A DNA stretch of 64,000 nucleotides from Dokdonella koreensis DS-123 (GCF_001632775.1 NZ_CP015249.1:2460686-2524685), one strand, 5' to 3'. Positions 16,919-27,946 are shown, counted from the stretch's first letter. Notes: generated by a model not told the origin, from the sequence alone. Program-made: numbers and translations.

Positions 16919-17251
16919 GGGCCGGCCGCCGCCGGTCCTGCCGTGCCCGCGCCAGTGAGCCGGCACCCGGCCGGTCCAGCCACCAGCCTGTGTTCAGCGG
17001 GGAAGACACCGCGTCCCGGCGTTGGCCGCCGGGGCGTCCGTGCGGCGGGATTCGCGGCTGCGTGAACCTGGGAGAGGATTGGTGAATCAACGCGCAGCAG
17101 CGTGCAGCAAGGCCCGGAAAGTCGCGACGGATTTCATGTTATGGTTCGCCGGCCGGTGGGAACGCCGGCGTCGGCGACGAACGGCGGGCGCGGCCCGTGC
17201 CTTCGATCCGCCATCGACCCGCTCCTCCCGGAATCTTGACGTGGCGTGCGC
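16919..17251. other. Intergenic region between fabV and the PP2C gene
   Basis: These 333 bases carry no convincing gene and no clear terminator hairpin. The stretch GATTTCATGTTATGGTT (about 17130-17146) is less GC-rich than its surroundings and might hold the phosphatase promoter, but I cannot define boxes. Confidence 0.5.
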
Positions 17252-17956
17252 ATGATCGAGTTCGGACACAGCACCCACGTCGGCCTGCGCCGGGAACACA
17301 ACGAAGATACCTACTACGCCGACGCCGACCTCGGGCTCTGGCTGGTCGCCGACGGCATGGGCGGCCACGAGCACGGCGAGGTCGCCAGTTCGATCGCGCG
17401 TGACACCCTGGTCCAGCAGATCGGTCAGGGCACGCCGCTGATCCGGGCGATCCAGATCGCCGACGAGGAAATCATCCGCCATTCCACGCGCCGTTCCGAG
17501 GCGCTGCCGATGGGAACCACCGTCGCCGTGCTGCGGCTCGGCGGTGAGAGCGACTTCGAGGTCGCCTGGGTCGGCGACAGCCGCGTGTATCTGTGGAGCC
17601 AGGGCCTGCGCCAGGTCTCGCAGGACCATTCCTATGTGCAGGAGCTGATCGACCAGGGCGCGATCACCAGCGAGCAGGCGCGCCGCCACCCGCATCGCAA
17701 CGTCGTGACGCAGGCCCTCGGCGTGACCGATCCGCAGTCGCTGCGCGTGGAGTCCGTGCGCGGCCGCCTCGACACCGGCATGCAGCTGCTGCTGTGCAGC
17801 GACGGCCTGACCGAGGAAGTCGCCGACGACCAGATCGCGGCGATCCTGGCGCGCTCGGACCTGTCCGCACAGGAATGCGTCGATCACCTGATCCTCGCCG
17901 CACTCGAAGGCGGCGGCTCGGACAACGTCACCGTGATCCTCGTGCGCCGCCGCTGA
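17252..17956 (+). CDS. PP2C-type serine/threonine protein phosphatase
   Basis: This 234-residue soluble metal-dependent phosphatase shows the PP2C motifs in order: HNEDTYY near residue 18, VADGMGGHEHGE (about 33-44), WVGDSRVYLW, LCSDGLTEE and GGGSDNVTVI. The metal-binding aspartates are all present. Bacterial relatives (Stp1, PstP) reverse the action of Hanks-type kinases. No kinase is adjacent, but two such kinases lie 22 and 33 kb away in this window and are possible partners by inference only. I took ATG 17252; an in-frame GTG sits two codons earlier. It converges on the PIG-L gene with only six bases between. Confidence 0.9.
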   Translation: MIEFGHSTHVGLRREHNEDTYYADADLGLWLVADGMGGHEHGEVASSIARDTLVQQIGQGTPLIRAIQIADEEIIRHSTRRSEALPMGTTVAVLRLGGESDFEVAWVGDSRVYLWSQGLRQVSQDHSYVQELIDQGAITSEQARRHPHRNVVTQALGVTDPQSLRVESVRGRLDTGMQLLLCSDGLTEEVADDQIAAILARSDLSAQECVDHLILAALEGGGSDNVTVILVRRR

Positions 17957-17962
17957 GGCATT

Positions 17963-18973
17963 TCAGCCCGGCGGCGATCGGCGATGCCAGCCGTCGACGT
18001 CGAAGACCACCCAGCGCGGCCCGATCCGCTCGATCTTTGCGTGCAGCAGGCGGCAGTCCGGTCCTGCCACCACATCCACGCCCGCGGTCCCCACCGTCAT
18101 CCGCAGCGAATCGACCGGCAGCGACCCGTCCAGCGGCCGGCGCCACCGCGACAGCGGCAGCCGGCAACGGACCGGCGCCTGCCCTGCCCGCTCGACGATC
18201 AACAGCACTGCATGGCGCAGCAGCCAGCGCCGCACCGCCGGAAGCGGCAGCTTCACCGCAGCGCCGGCCCCGGTCTCGCCGGCCTCGTTCACGCCGGTCT
18301 CGTCGCGGAAGCGTTCGACCGCGCCGGCCAGGCGGCCCAGCCGGCCGCGACTGAGGGCGAGCTGGGTCCGGTGCGCACCGAGCGCGGCACGCTTGCGTTC
18401 GAGTTCGCCCGCCGCCAGCACCAGCGTCACCGCACCGGGACCAGCCGGCCCGTGCACGACCGCCGCCAGCCGCCGCACCGGCGGCGCCACCGCGATGCGT
18501 TCGAGCGCGACCGCGATCGCGCTGTGGTCCGGATGACGGTCATGCCGCGAAGGGCCGGCCAGGCGGGTGGGCGCGAACGCGTCGATCGCCGCACCCAGCG
18601 TGCGCTCGAGCGCATCGCCGGCGACCAGCAGGTCGGTCAGGCCCTGGTCCGGCAGGCCGAGGAAACGCACCGATTGCGTGGCGACGCCGAGCACGGCCAG
18701 CGCGACTAGCGCCTCGCCGCGCCGGCGCTGCCCCCAGCGCCGGCGCGCCGACGCGTCGATGCGCCAGCGTCGCTCGATCCAGCGCTGCGGCCACGGGTTG
18801 TTGTCGCCGTCGGTCACGAACACGACCTGCACCGCCGCACCGGCGGCCAGCGCGCGCTGGATCAGGCCGCCGGTCGCCAGCGTCTCGTCGTCCGGATGCG
18901 GCGCGACGACGAGCAGGCGATCGGCCGCGCCGAAGACCGGCGCCGCAGCTTCGTCGCCGGCGGCGATCGACAT
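17963..18973 (-). CDS. PIG-L (LmbE) family deacetylase
   Basis: This 336-residue zinc-dependent de-N-acetylase of the PIG-L/LmbE family acts on N-acetylglucosamine-type substrates in other systems. The metal motif PHPDDE lies near residue 26, and RHDRHPDHSA supplies the third ligand. The C-terminal 150 residues are Arg-rich, variable and not recognisable. It ends six bases from the PP2C gene and begins four bases from the end of argH, so it could be the last gene of the arginine operon, but no metabolic link is apparent. The substrate is unknown. Confidence 0.8.
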   Translation of the reverse strand: MSIAAGDEAAAPVFGAADRLLVVAPHPDDETLATGGLIQRALAAGAAVQVVFVTDGDNNPWPQRWIERRWRIDASARRRWGQRRRGEALVALAVLGVATQSVRFLGLPDQGLTDLLVAGDALERTLGAAIDAFAPTRLAGPSRHDRHPDHSAIAVALERIAVAPPVRRLAAVVHGPAGPGAVTLVLAAGELERKRAALGAHRTQLALSRGRLGRLAGAVERFRDETGVNEAGETGAGAAVKLPLPAVRRWLLRHAVLLIVERAGQAPVRCRLPLSRWRRPLDGSLPVDSLRMTVGTAGVDVVAGPDCRLLHAKIERIGPRWVVFDVDGWHRRSPPG

Positions 18974-18976
18974 GCC

Positions 18977-20263
18977 TCAGCCCAGGGCGGCCAGCCGCTC
19001 GCGCAGCAGGTCCAGCCGCGGATCGGCGGCGGCACCCGGCGACACCCGCGCCGCCAGGCTGGCTTCCGGCGTGCGCGCCGGATCGGCCGCCGCCTCGGCC
19101 GCGCGCCGGTACGCATCGCGGAACGGGACGCCCGCCGCCGCCTGTTCGATCGCGACATCGGTGGCGTACATCGAAGGCTCGATCGCCGCGCGCATTCGCT
19201 CCGGGTTCCAGGCCAGCTGCGCCAGCAGGTCCGGCAGCAGCGCCAGCGCCGGCAGGCCACGCGAGAAGCCGTGGAACAGCGCGCCCTTGCTGAACTGCAG
19301 ATCGCGCTGGTAGCCCGACGGCAGCGACAGCAGCTGCTCGATCTCCGCGCGCGCCGCGGCCACCGCCGAATAGCTCGCGCGCATCAGTTCCACCACGTCG
19401 GGGTTGCGCTTGTTGGGCATGATCGAGCTGCCGGTGGTGTACTCGGCCGGCAGGCTGACGAAGCCGAATTCGGCGGTCGTGAACAGCGACAGGTCCCACG
19501 CGAGCCGGCGCAGGTCCAGCAGCGCACTGCCCAGCGCATCGAGCGCGGCGATCTCGAACTTGCCGCGCGAGAGCTGCGCGTAGATGGGCGAGACCTGCAT
19601 CCGCGCGAAGCCGAGCACGCGCGTGGTCAGCTCGCGGTCCAGCGGCAGGTTGACGCCGTAGCCGGCGGCGGTGCCGAGCGGGTTGGCGTCGATCCAGGCC
19701 AGCGTCTGGCGGGCGCGCTCGGCGTCGTCGATGAAGGCCTCGGCGAAGCCGGCGAACCACATCGCCGTGGACGACACCACCGCCCGCTGGACGTGCGTGT
19801 ACCCCGGCAATGGCAATGCTTCGCCGGCCGCGCGGCGCAGGCAGACCGCGGCCACCTCGCGGCAGCAGGCCGCCAGCTCGGCCAGGCGCTGCTTGAGCCA
19901 CAGCCGCGTCGCGACCAGGATCTGGTCGTTGCGGCTGCGGCCGGTGTGGACCTTGCGCCCGGCATCGCCGAGCCGCTCGGTCAGGCGCGCCTCGATCGCC
20001 GAATGGCCGTCCTCGTAGCGCGCGTCCAGCACGAAGCCGCCGCCGTGGAAATCCGCCGCCAGCGTATCGAGCTCGCGCAGCAGCGCCGCGCACTCCTCCG
20101 CCGTCACCACGCCGATCGCCGCCAGTCCTTCGACATGCGCCTTGCTGGCGGCGATGTCCTGCAGGAAGAACTCCCGGTCCAGCACGACGTCGTCGCCGGC
20201 CAGGAAGCGCATGATGCGCTCGTCGGTCCGCGTGCCCGCCTTCTGCCACAGCAAATCGCTCAT
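18977..20263 (-). CDS. argH: Argininosuccinate lyase
   Basis: This 428-residue enzyme of the fumarase/aspartase superfamily splits argininosuccinate into arginine and fumarate, the last step of arginine synthesis. The superfamily signature [10 protein letters not shown] contains the catalytic serine loop. GRSRNDQ and GYTHVQRA are the other two conserved active-site blocks. A ribosome site GGAGAAGGA precedes two adjacent ATGs (20266 and 20263), and I use the second. It is the last arginine gene of the minus-strand operon, 58 bp after argC. Confidence 0.95.
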   Translation of the reverse strand: MSDLLWQKAGTRTDERIMRFLAGDDVVLDREFFLQDIAASKAHVEGLAAIGVVTAEECAALLRELDTLAADFHGGGFVLDARYEDGHSAIEARLTERLGDAGRKVHTGRSRNDQILVATRLWLKQRLAELAACCREVAAVCLRRAAGEALPLPGYTHVQRAVVSSTAMWFAGFAEAFIDDAERARQTLAWIDANPLGTAAGYGVNLPLDRELTTRVLGFARMQVSPIYAQLSRGKFEIAALDALGSALLDLRRLAWDLSLFTTAEFGFVSLPAEYTTGSSIMPNKRNPDVVELMRASYSAVAAARAEIEQLLSLPSGYQRDLQFSKGALFHGFSRGLPALALLPDLLAQLAWNPERMRAAIEPSMYATDVAIEQAAAGVPFRDAYRRAAEAAADPARTPEASLAARVSPGAAADPRLDLLRERLAALG

Positions 20264-20321
20264 CATTCCTTCTCCAGCCATCGATGGCGCCGATGCACCG
20301 CCTGCGCGGCGCGGCCGCCGG

Positions 20322-21268
<947 letters not shown>

Positions 21269-21272
<4 letters not shown>

Positions 21273-21865
21273 GCGTGGCTCTCCAGCCGGAATTCCAGGT
21301 GGCGCCGCACCGCCGGCCACTCCGGTTCGATGATCGAGAATACGACGGTATCGCGCAGGCTGCCGTCGGCCAGCGTCTGGTGGCTGCGCAGCACGCCTTC
21401 CTGCCTGGCGCCGAGCTTCGCGATCGCCTCGCGCGAGCGGTGGTTGAACCAGTGCGTGCGGAACTCGACGCGGACGCAGCCGAGCGTCGCGAACGCGTGC
21501 CGCAGCAGCAGGAGCTTGGTCTCCGTGTTCACCGCGCTGCGCTGCGCGCGCCCGGCGTACCAGGTGTAGCCGATCTCGAGGCGCCGGTGGCGGCCGTCGG
21601 CGTTGCAGATCGCGGTATGGCCGACGATGGCGCCGTCCGCACGCAGCCGCACCGCAAACGGCAGGGCTTCCCCTTGGGCCTGCCGTTCGCGGAAGTCTTC
21701 GACATAGGCGGCCACCGCGCCCGGTGCCGGCACGCTGGTATACCAGAGCCGGTGCAGCTCGCCGTCGGCGGCAGCGGCGGCAAGGCCTTCGACGTGGCCG
21801 GCCTCGAGCGGTTCCAGCCGGACATGCCGGCCTTCGAGCACCACCGGGGACAGGAATCGGTTCAT
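21269..21865 (-). CDS. GNAT family N-acetyltransferase (RimJ/RimL type)
   Basis: This 198-residue acetyltransferase resembles the RimJ/RimL/Acetyltransf_3 group. The N-terminus [19 protein letters not shown] is typical, and the acetyl-CoA region runs from the EIGYTWY strand through [17 protein letters not shown]. It sits between the argA/B fusion and argC, starting four bases from the former and overlapping the latter by four bases. The substrate is unknown. Such a passenger may modify amino groups of peptides or small metabolites; a role in acetylating arginine intermediates is speculative because the fusion gene already supplies NAGS activity. Confidence 0.8.
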
Positions 21866-21869
21866 CGCC

Positions 21870-23186
21870 TCAACCCTCCAGGGTCGGTCGGCGCGTGGCG
21901 CAGTGCGCGACGCAGCGCTGGATCGTCTCGAAATCCGGCAGACCGTACCAGAACACCTTCCAGCGTTCCTGCTTGTAGCAGCCGTCCGACTCGGCGTAGT
22001 AGAAGTGGTTGACCAGGTTGCCGTGCCGCGAGCGCCAGAACAGACGCGGGTTCTCCTCGCGCATGACCTGCCAGACCGCACGGCCGAGGCCCTCGCCCTG
22101 CGCGTCGTCGAGCACCGCGAACTTGTCGAGGTAGGCGATGCCGTCCTCCTCGGTCAGGATCAGGGCAGTGCGGTAGTTCTCGCTGACGTAGGCGCGGAAC
22201 AGCCGCGTGCGCTCGAAGTAGTCGGCAACCAGGGTGCGGCCGAAGCTCGATTCGATCAGGCCGCGCAGGCGGTCGAGGTCCAGCTCGCTCCACGCCGTCA
22301 CGCGCAGCACGCGCTCGCCGCGGCGGACCAGCGTCCCGGAGCCCTTGTGCGTGAACAGCTCCTTGGCCAGCTCCGCCGGCTTGGTGATCGACACCGAGGT
22401 GGTCAGCGGCAAGGTGTCGAGCAGGTCCTTGATCTGCTCGATCTTCACGCGCATGCCGCCGTTGATCCACGGCTGCGCGATCAGGTGGTCGTACTCGGTC
22501 GAGAGGTTGATCGAATCGATCACGCGGCCCTCGGCATCGAGCAGGCCGCCGGTGCCGGTCAGGAAGATGATCTTGTACGGCTGCAGCACCTGCACCAGCT
22601 CGTTGGCGGCGAAGTCGGCGTTGACGTTGAGGATCTGCCCGCCCGCGGTCTCGCCCATGCTGGCGATCACCGGGATGGAACCGGCGTGCAGGCTCGCCTC
22701 GATCGGTGCCAGGTTGACGCTGCTGACGCGTCCCACCAGGCCCAGCCGGTCGCGATCGAGGTACTCGGCCTCGAAGACGCCGGAGATCACCGAGGTCGCC
22801 CGCGCGTCGGTCTCCTGCAGCGCCTCGACCAGCTTGAGGTTCTGCGCCTGGAACACGCGCCGCACGATCGCCAGCGCCTCGGGCGAGGTCACGCGCAGGC
22901 CGTCGACGGTGCGCTTCTCGATGCCCGCCGACGCCAGCTCCTCGTCCAGCTGCGGGCCGGCGCCGTGGACGACGATCGGCGTCAGGCCCACCTGCTGCAG
23001 GAACGCCAGCGACGAAGTCAGCGCCTCCAGGTCGTCGCGCAGCACCGCACCGCCGACCTTGACGACGGCGAAACGCTTGGCGTCCAACTGCGAGAAGCGC
23101 TTCAGGTACTGGCTGATCTCCTTGGCGCTGGCCATGCTGGAGAGCAGGCGCACGATGGTCTGGCGGGTCTGCTTATGCGCGTGCAT
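21870..23186 (-). CDS. argB: Bifunctional N-acetylglutamate synthase/kinase (ArgA-ArgB fusion)
   Basis: This 438-residue protein joins an amino-acid kinase domain (residues 1 to about 290) to a GNAT-type NAT domain (about 300-438). The kinase part shows [21 protein letters not shown] and [12 protein letters not shown]; the NAT part contains [17 protein letters not shown], the acetyl-CoA loop. In Xanthomonas campestris this architecture makes and phosphorylates N-acetylglutamate, covering the first two pathway steps and being inhibited by arginine. The start ATG lies 14 bases inside the preceding argE' gene, so translation is probably coupled. Confidence 0.93.
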   Translation of the reverse strand: MHAHKQTRQTIVRLLSSMASAKEISQYLKRFSQLDAKRFAVVKVGGAVLRDDLEALTSSLAFLQQVGLTPIVVHGAGPQLDEELASAGIEKRTVDGLRVTSPEALAIVRRVFQAQNLKLVEALQETDARATSVISGVFEAEYLDRDRLGLVGRVSSVNLAPIEASLHAGSIPVIASMGETAGGQILNVNADFAANELVQVLQPYKIIFLTGTGGLLDAEGRVIDSINLSTEYDHLIAQPWINGGMRVKIEQIKDLLDTLPLTTSVSITKPAELAKELFTHKGSGTLVRRGERVLRVTAWSELDLDRLRGLIESSFGRTLVADYFERTRLFRAYVSENYRTALILTEEDGIAYLDKFAVLDDAQGEGLGRAVWQVMREENPRLFWRSRHGNLVNHFYYAESDGCYKQERWKVFWYGLPDFETIQRCVAHCATRRPTLEG

Positions 23187-24273
23187 CGTCGATGATCCCG
23201 TGAACGGTCTTGGCGTAGTGGTCCAGCTGGTCCAGCGCGACCCATTCGTCGGCCGTGTGCGCCTGCGCGATGTCGCCGGGGCCGTAGACCAGTGCGGTGT
23301 AGCCGGCCTGCGAGAACAGCGAGGCCTCGGTCCAGAAATCCACCGCGTTGCCGATCGGCAGGCCCAGCGCATCGGCCACGTCACGCGCGGCCAGGCGCCG
23401 GCTTTCCGCATCGGCGATCGCGCCGGACGGCAGGCTCGGCCCGCGGAAGGTTTCCTCGAACAGCGCCGGCGCAGGGTCCGCCAGGTCGCGGAAGCGCACC
23501 AGCAGGTCTTCGACGTCGGTCGACGGCAACGGCCGGAAGCCGAAGCGCAGCTCCGCTTCGGGCGCGATCATGTTGGCCTTGATGCCGCCCTCGATGCGGC
23601 CGATGTTGAAGCGCAGGCCGGTCAGGCCGCCGAAGCGCTCGTGCGCCAGCGACTCGACATGCGCCAGGGCGCGCGCGCCCCAGCCGATCGCCTGGTGCAG
23701 CGCGCTGTCGCTCGCCGACTGCTTGCCGGACGCATGGCCGGCACGCCCGGCGAAGCCCATCCGCACCGAGCTGATGCCACGGTGCGCGAGCACCGCCTCG
23801 GCCCGGGTCGGCTCGGCGACCAGCACCGCCTCGTACGGGACGCCACGCGCGAGGAAGGCCGCGATGCAGCGCGGGTCGTTGGCCTCCTCGTCCGAAGTGA
23901 ACAGGAACGCCGCATCGCCGTCGCTGGCGTTGGCGGCGGCGACCAGTGCGGCCGCCGCGCCCTTGATGTCGCAGGCACCGAGGCCCACCGCTCGCGCGTC
24001 GCCGACCCGCAGGTCGAACGGGCTCGCCGTCCAATGCGGCGAATCGGGCACGGTGTCCAGGTGCACGTTGAACAGCAGCCGCGGCTTTCCGCGCACCGCG
24101 TAGAAGCTGACCGCGCCGGCGCCGTGGTCGGTGATCGTGCAGTCGAACCCCGGCAACTGCTCGCGCAGGTACGCGAAGATGCCGCCGCCGTCGATCGCCC
24201 GCGGCGGGTTGCGTGTGTCGAAGGCGACCAGGGCGCGCAGATGCTCCAGGGTCCGGTCGAGCAGGCCCGTCAT
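23173..24273 (-). CDS. argE: M20-family deacetylase ArgE' (N-acetylcitrulline/acetylornithine deacetylase)
   Basis: This 366-residue dinuclear zinc hydrolase of the M20 family has metal-binding motifs [22 protein letters not shown] and FTSDEEAND (catalytic Glu-Glu). In organisms with N-acetylornithine carbamoyltransferase the relevant substrate is N-acetyl-L-citrulline rather than acetylornithine, and the neighbouring argF' gene makes that likely here. It overlaps the argA/B fusion by 14 bases and starts 42 bases after argG. All metal ligands appear intact. Confidence 0.9.
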   Translation of the reverse strand: MTGLLDRTLEHLRALVAFDTRNPPRAIDGGGIFAYLREQLPGFDCTITDHGAGAVSFYAVRGKPRLLFNVHLDTVPDSPHWTASPFDLRVGDARAVGLGACDIKGAAAALVAAANASDGDAAFLFTSDEEANDPRCIAAFLARGVPYEAVLVAEPTRAEAVLAHRGISSVRMGFAGRAGHASGKQSASDSALHQAIGWGARALAHVESLAHERFGGLTGLRFNIGRIEGGIKANMIAPEAELRFGFRPLPSTDVEDLLVRFRDLADPAPALFEETFRGPSLPSGAIADAESRRLAARDVADALGLPIGNAVDFWTEASLFSQAGYTALVYGPGDIAQAHTADEWVALDQLDHYAKTVHGIIDDARA

Positions 24274-24315
24274 GCCGGCGTCACCGCGCCGACCGGCACC
24301 TGCCCGGCCGTCGTG

Positions 24316-25518
24316 TCAGCGGCCGGCATGGCGGTTGACCTCGGCCCACAGCGTGGAGCTCATGCCGAACAGCTTGATGAAGCCTTCGGCCTCCTCGACA
24401 CCCCAGTCCGCCGACTGCGCATAGGTCGCGCCCTTGGCATTGAGGATATGCGGCGAGGCGACAGCCACCGCCTGCACGCCGCCGCCGTGCGTCTCCAGCA
24501 CCACCTCGCCGTTGACGCAGCGCTGGCTGGACGCCAGGAACGCTTCCAGGTCGGCCTTGAGCGGGTCGTGGTAGAAGCCCTCGTAGACCAGTTCCACCCA
24601 CTGCCGCGCGACCGCCGGCTTGAAGCGGTTCTGCGCCTTCGAAAGCACGGCTTCTTCCAGCGCGCGATGCGCGGCGAGCAGCGAGATCAGACCCGGCGCC
24701 TCGAAGATGATGCGGCCCTTGAGCCCGATCGTGGTGTCGCCGGTGTAGAGGCCGCGGCCGACGCCGTACGGCGCGAACAGGCGGTTGAGCCGCGCCAGCA
24801 GCTGGTGGCCGGGCACCGCTTCGCCGTCGAGCGAGACGGCCTCGCCCTCGACGAAGCCGATGCGCACGCGCAGCGGCGCGGCCGGCCATTCGGCGCGCGG
24901 CGCACACCAGCCGCGCGCGCCCTCGCCCGGCGCCTCCCAGCGGTCGATCTCGCCGCCGGACATCGTCACGCCGAGCAGGTTCTCGTTGATCGTGTAGGCC
25001 TTCTGCTTGGCGCGCACGCCGAAGCCGCGCTCCTCCAGGTAGGCCTGTTCGTAGGCACGCGTGTGGGTGTGCTCCTTCTGGATCTCACGGATCGGCGCGA
25101 CGATCGTGTAGTCGCCGAGCGCCTTGACCGCCAGGTCGAAGCGCACCTGGTCGTTGCCCATGCCGGTGCAGCCGTGCGCGACGAAGCGCGTGCCGAGCTC
25201 GTCGGCGCGCTTCAGCGCAGCCTCGACGATCAGGTAGCGGTCCGACACCAGCAGCGGGTACTGGCCCTGGTAGCCCTCCCCGGCGCGCACGAACGGCGTG
25301 ACGAAGCCGGCCCAGATCGCCGGGCCGCCGTCGACGGTGACGTGCGAGGCCACGCCCAGCTCCGCCGCGCGCGCCTCGATGAATGCGCGCTCCTCCGCGT
25401 CGACGCCGCCGGTGTCGGCGAACACCGTGTGCACGGCATAACCGCGTTCCTTCAGGTAGGGCACGCAGAAGCTGGTGTCGAGTCCGCCGGAAAACGCGAG
25501 GACGATGTCTTGGCTCAT
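24316..25518 (-). CDS. argG: Argininosuccinate synthase
   Basis: This 400-residue ATP-dependent ligase joins citrulline and aspartate. The PP-loop motif AFSGGLDTS (8-16) begins the protein, and [13 protein letters not shown] is the conserved citrulline/aspartate-binding segment. The length and the full set of blocks match the standard enzyme. The leader before the ATG lacks a purine-rich ribosome site (CCCTTCCC precedes it), so translation may depend on coupling to osmC 22 bases upstream. It lies in the middle of the arginine operon. Confidence 0.95.
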   Translation of the reverse strand: MSQDIVLAFSGGLDTSFCVPYLKERGYAVHTVFADTGGVDAEERAFIEARAAELGVASHVTVDGGPAIWAGFVTPFVRAGEGYQGQYPLLVSDRYLIVEAALKRADELGTRFVAHGCTGMGNDQVRFDLAVKALGDYTIVAPIREIQKEHTHTRAYEQAYLEERGFGVRAKQKAYTINENLLGVTMSGGEIDRWEAPGEGARGWCAPRAEWPAAPLRVRIGFVEGEAVSLDGEAVPGHQLLARLNRLFAPYGVGRGLYTGDTTIGLKGRIIFEAPGLISLLAAHRALEEAVLSKAQNRFKPAVARQWVELVYEGFYHDPLKADLEAFLASSQRCVNGEVVLETHGGGVQAVAVASPHILNAKGATYAQSADWGVEEAEGFIKLFGMSSTLWAEVNRHAGR

Positions 25519-25540
25519 GGGAAGGGTCTCTGGGAAAGGG

Positions 25541-26008
25541 TCAGACGGGTTCGATGACGATCTCGGGCTCGCAGCGCACCGGGAAATTGACCGAGCGCGC
25601 GATGAAGCAGGCGTGGTGCGCCTCCTCGTGCAGCGCCGCCGCCAGCGCGGCGTCGCCGGCGGCGATGACGACACGCGGGCGCAGCAGCACGTCGGTGAAG
25701 CGGCCGCCGTCGGCGTCCGTCGCCATCGTGCCGCCGGCGCGATCCGCATAGGCCGTCACGACGATGCCGGCCACCGCGGCCAGGTGCAGGTACCAGAGCA
25801 TGTGGCAGCTCGACAGCGCGGCCACCAGCAGGTCCTCGGGGTTGTGCCGCCCCGGATCGCCGAGGAAGGCCGGATCGGACGAACCGGCGATCGGCGGCTT
25901 GCCGTCGATGCGGATCTCGTGCTCGCGGCCGTAGCCCCGGTAGCCGCTCGTGCCGGTGCCGCGGTTGCCGGTCCACACCACGTCCACCGTATAGCGATGT
26001 GCGGTCAT
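25541..26008 (-). CDS. OsmC/Ohr-family peroxide reductase-like protein
   Basis: This 155-residue OsmC-fold protein reduces organic hydroperoxides in related systems through two cysteines. The peroxidatic cysteine sits in [12 protein letters not shown] (about residue 68), and the second in HHACFIARS (about 132). The N-terminal strand pattern ([21 protein letters not shown]) is that of the YhfA/OsmC-like subgroup. A strong ribosome site GGAGG precedes the ATG, and the start overlaps the paiB-like stop by four bases. Its presence in an arginine operon is unexplained. Confidence 0.85.
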   Translation of the reverse strand: MTAHRYTVDVVWTGNRGTGTSGYRGYGREHEIRIDGKPPIAGSSDPAFLGDPGRHNPEDLLVAALSSCHMLWYLHLAAVAGIVVTAYADRAGGTMATDADGGRFTDVLLRPRVVIAAGDAALAAALHEEAHHACFIARSVNFPVRCEPEIVIEPV

Positions 26009-26628
26009 GCGCGTTCCTCCTCGATCCGTGCCATCCACGCCGCCAGCTCGGCATCGCCGCCGCGCGCGCGACGGCGCAGGCCGTCGATCACGCCACGGCG
26101 GTTGGCCGGCGGGTGGTTCTGGCTCAACTTGAGCTTGCACTCGACGCGCTCGATCGCGATCTCGATGCCGACGATCGCACCCAGCAGCTTCCCGGTGTGG
26201 TCCGGCGGCGCGTCGTCGATCGACCACGGCACCGGCTCGCCGGCCTCGTGGCGCTCGGTCAGCGTCGCGAGGAAATCGCGCAGCCAGCGCGGGTCGTCCG
26301 TGGTCGAGAGCATGCCGTGCACGTGGACCACCGCGTAGTTCCAGGTCGGCACCTCGCGGCCGGTCTCGTGCTTGCTCGGGTACCAGGTGGGGCTGACATA
26401 GCCCTGCGGCCCCTGGAACACCGTCAGCGCCCGCGCGCCGCCCTGCCGGCCCAGCGCATTGCCGCGCGCGACATGTCCGCGCAGCACGTCGCCGCAGCGC
26501 ATCAGCGGCAGGTGGTCGACGGCGAGGCCGTCCGCCGTCGCCACCGTCACGGCGGCGAACGGATAGGCGCGCAGCAGGTCGTCGATGACCTCGCGGCGGG
26601 TCTCGCGGAAGGCGGTGGGCTGGTACAT
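26005..26628 (-). CDS. PaiB-like FMN-binding protein
   Basis: This 207-residue protein of the PaiB/FMN_bind_2 family has a split-barrel flavin-binding fold. In Bacillus PaiB is described as a negative regulator of sporulation and protease genes, but most members are uncharacterised and likely bind FMN or haem. The recognisable phrases are the N-terminal MYQPTAFRE, YVSPTWYPSKHETGREVPTWNY and KLKLSQNHP near the C-terminus. It begins eight bases after argF' and overlaps osmC by four bases, so it is a passenger in the arginine operon. An enzymatic or regulatory role here is unknown. Confidence 0.85.
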   Translation of the reverse strand: MYQPTAFRETRREVIDDLLRAYPFAAVTVATADGLAVDHLPLMRCGDVLRGHVARGNALGRQGGARALTVFQGPQGYVSPTWYPSKHETGREVPTWNYAVVHVHGMLSTTDDPRWLRDFLATLTERHEAGEPVPWSIDDAPPDHTGKLLGAIVGIEIAIERVECKLKLSQNHPPANRRGVIDGLRRRARGGDAELAAWMARIEEERA

Positions 26629-26636
26629 CGGCCGCG

Positions 26637-27647
26637 TCAGCCCTGCCCGGCCAGCGTGGCCATGATCGCCTTCTGCACGTGCAGGCGGTTCTCCGCCTCG
26701 TCGATCGCGATGCAGGCCGGCGAGTCCATCACTGCATCGGTCGCCTTGACGTTGCGGCGCAGCGGCAGGCAGTGGCTGAACAGGCCGTTGTTGGTCAGCG
26801 CCATCTTCGCCTCGTCGACGATGAAGTGCTTGCTCGCCTCGCGCACCGGGCGCTCCGCGTCCCAGCGGCCGAAGTACGGCAGCGCACCCCAGCTCTTGGC
26901 GTAGACCACGTCCGCGCCGCGGTAGGCGCTCTCGATGTCGTGGCTGACCGTCAGCCGGCCGCCGCTCTCGGCCACGTTCTGCCGCGCGAAGTCCATGTAG
27001 CGCGGGTCGAGCAGGTAGTCCTCGTCCGGGCACAGCAAGGTCACGTCCATGCCGAAGCGCGTGGCGATCAGCAGCGCCGAGTTGGCCACCGCCGTATTGA
27101 GCGGCTTGGGGTGGTAGGTCCAGGTCAGCACGTACTTGCGCCCGGTCAGGTCCGCGCCCAGGTGCTCCCGGAGCGCCTGGATATGGGCCAGCTCCTGGCA
27201 CGGATGGGTGATCGTCTCCATGTTGATGACCGGCACCGTCGCGTGCCGCGCGAACGCATGGATCACGCGATCCTCGCGGTCCACCGACCAGTCCTGGAAC
27301 TTCGGGAACGCCCGCACCGCGATCAGGTCCACGTAGCGGCTCAGCACGCGCGCCACCTCGGCGATGTGCTCCTCGGTCTCGCCGTCCATCACGGTGCCGA
27401 CCTCGAACTCGATCGGCCAGGCGTCCTTGCCGGGCGCCAGCACGATCGCCTTGCCGCCGAGCTGGTGCGCGCCCAGCTCGAAACTCGTGCGCGTGCGCAT
27501 CGACGGATTGAAGAACAGCAGCGCGATCGCCTTGCCCTCCAACTGGCGGCCCGCCCTGGAGCGCTTGAACGCGGCGGCCTGCTCGAGCAGCCCGTCCAGC
27601 TCGGCACGGCTCCAGTCCTGGGTGGTCAGAAAGTGGCGCAGGGTCAT
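26637..27647 (-). CDS. argF': N-acetylornithine carbamoyltransferase
   Basis: This 336-residue transcarbamylase uses N-acetylornithine instead of ornithine, the variant first described in Xanthomonas campestris. The carbamoyl-phosphate loop is SMRTRTSFE (49-57), with HPCQ at 148-151 and HCLPLRR near 292. Glu92, Glu144, Lys251 and Lys301 fall at or one residue from the positions reported for acetylornithine binding and the carboxylated lysine in the X. campestris enzyme. It is the first structural gene of the arginine operon. ATG 27647 gives the family N-terminus MTLRHFLTTQDWS. A terminator-like hairpin lies 46 bases upstream in the leader. Confidence 0.92.
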   Translation of the reverse strand: MTLRHFLTTQDWSRAELDGLLEQAAAFKRSRAGRQLEGKAIALLFFNPSMRTRTSFELGAHQLGGKAIVLAPGKDAWPIEFEVGTVMDGETEEHIAEVARVLSRYVDLIAVRAFPKFQDWSVDREDRVIHAFARHATVPVINMETITHPCQELAHIQALREHLGADLTGRKYVLTWTYHPKPLNTAVANSALLIATRFGMDVTLLCPDEDYLLDPRYMDFARQNVAESGGRLTVSHDIESAYRGADVVYAKSWGALPYFGRWDAERPVREASKHFIVDEAKMALTNNGLFSHCLPLRRNVKATDAVMDSPACIAIDEAENRLHVQKAIMATLAGQG

Positions 27648-27692
27648 CGGCGATTCCTGGTAGCGTCGAAGGGGCAACGGGCGGCGGGAACG

Positions 27693-27719
27693 AAAAAACC
27701 CGGCGCGAGGCCGGGTTTT
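27693..27719 (-). terminator. Leader terminator (attenuator) of the arginine operon
   Basis: On the minus strand AAAACCCGGC (27719-27710), the loop CTCGC and GCCGGGTTTTTT (27704-27693) form a 10-bp stem with a U6 tail, 46 bases before the argF' ATG. A terminator at the 5' end of an operon suggests attenuation. The 3' arm region TCGCGCCGGGT is repeated exactly at 27760-27750, so the 5' arm has two possible partners. Confidence 0.75.
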
Positions 27720-27747
27720 GGTCGAAACTCAAACAGCGTACGACAGC

Positions 27748-27807
27748 CTACCCGGCGCGAATGTCAGTTCCGTTTCGGCGCGCACGCGAAGTCATGCCCG
27801 ACGCCAT
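27748..27807 (-). CDS. Candidate arginine leader peptide
   Basis: A short frame starts at ATG 27807 or, more likely, at ATG 27795, and reads MTSRARRNGTDIRAG then TAG. Four of 15 residues are arginine, three of them within four codons (CGT GCG CGC CGA). The last codons (CGC GCC GGG) form the upstream copy of the 11-mer that can pair with the terminator's 5' arm. A ribosome stalled at the Arg codons would leave that copy free (antitermination); one reaching the stop would cover it (termination). No strong ribosome site is visible. The function is inferred from layout. Confidence 0.5.
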   Translation of the reverse strand: MASGMTSRARRNGTDIRAG

Positions 27808-27946
27808 GCGGGCGCTGGACTGATGGCTGTCGCTGGATGCGGCAAAAACGCTGGCGCGCACGGGCTCTGCTCGGCAGGAGGCAATCGGGATGCCGCGCAC
27901 CGTAGCCGGAATTTCGCTGCGCTGCAATAGCCGCCCGCGCCGCTAC

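Noticed and set aside
27695-27719. The hairpin before argF' as a terminator for tRNA-Ala or another plus-strand gene
   Set aside because: tRNA-Ala is transcribed away from it and no plus-strand gene ends there. The longest U-run follows the stem on the minus strand, so it serves the arginine operon leader.
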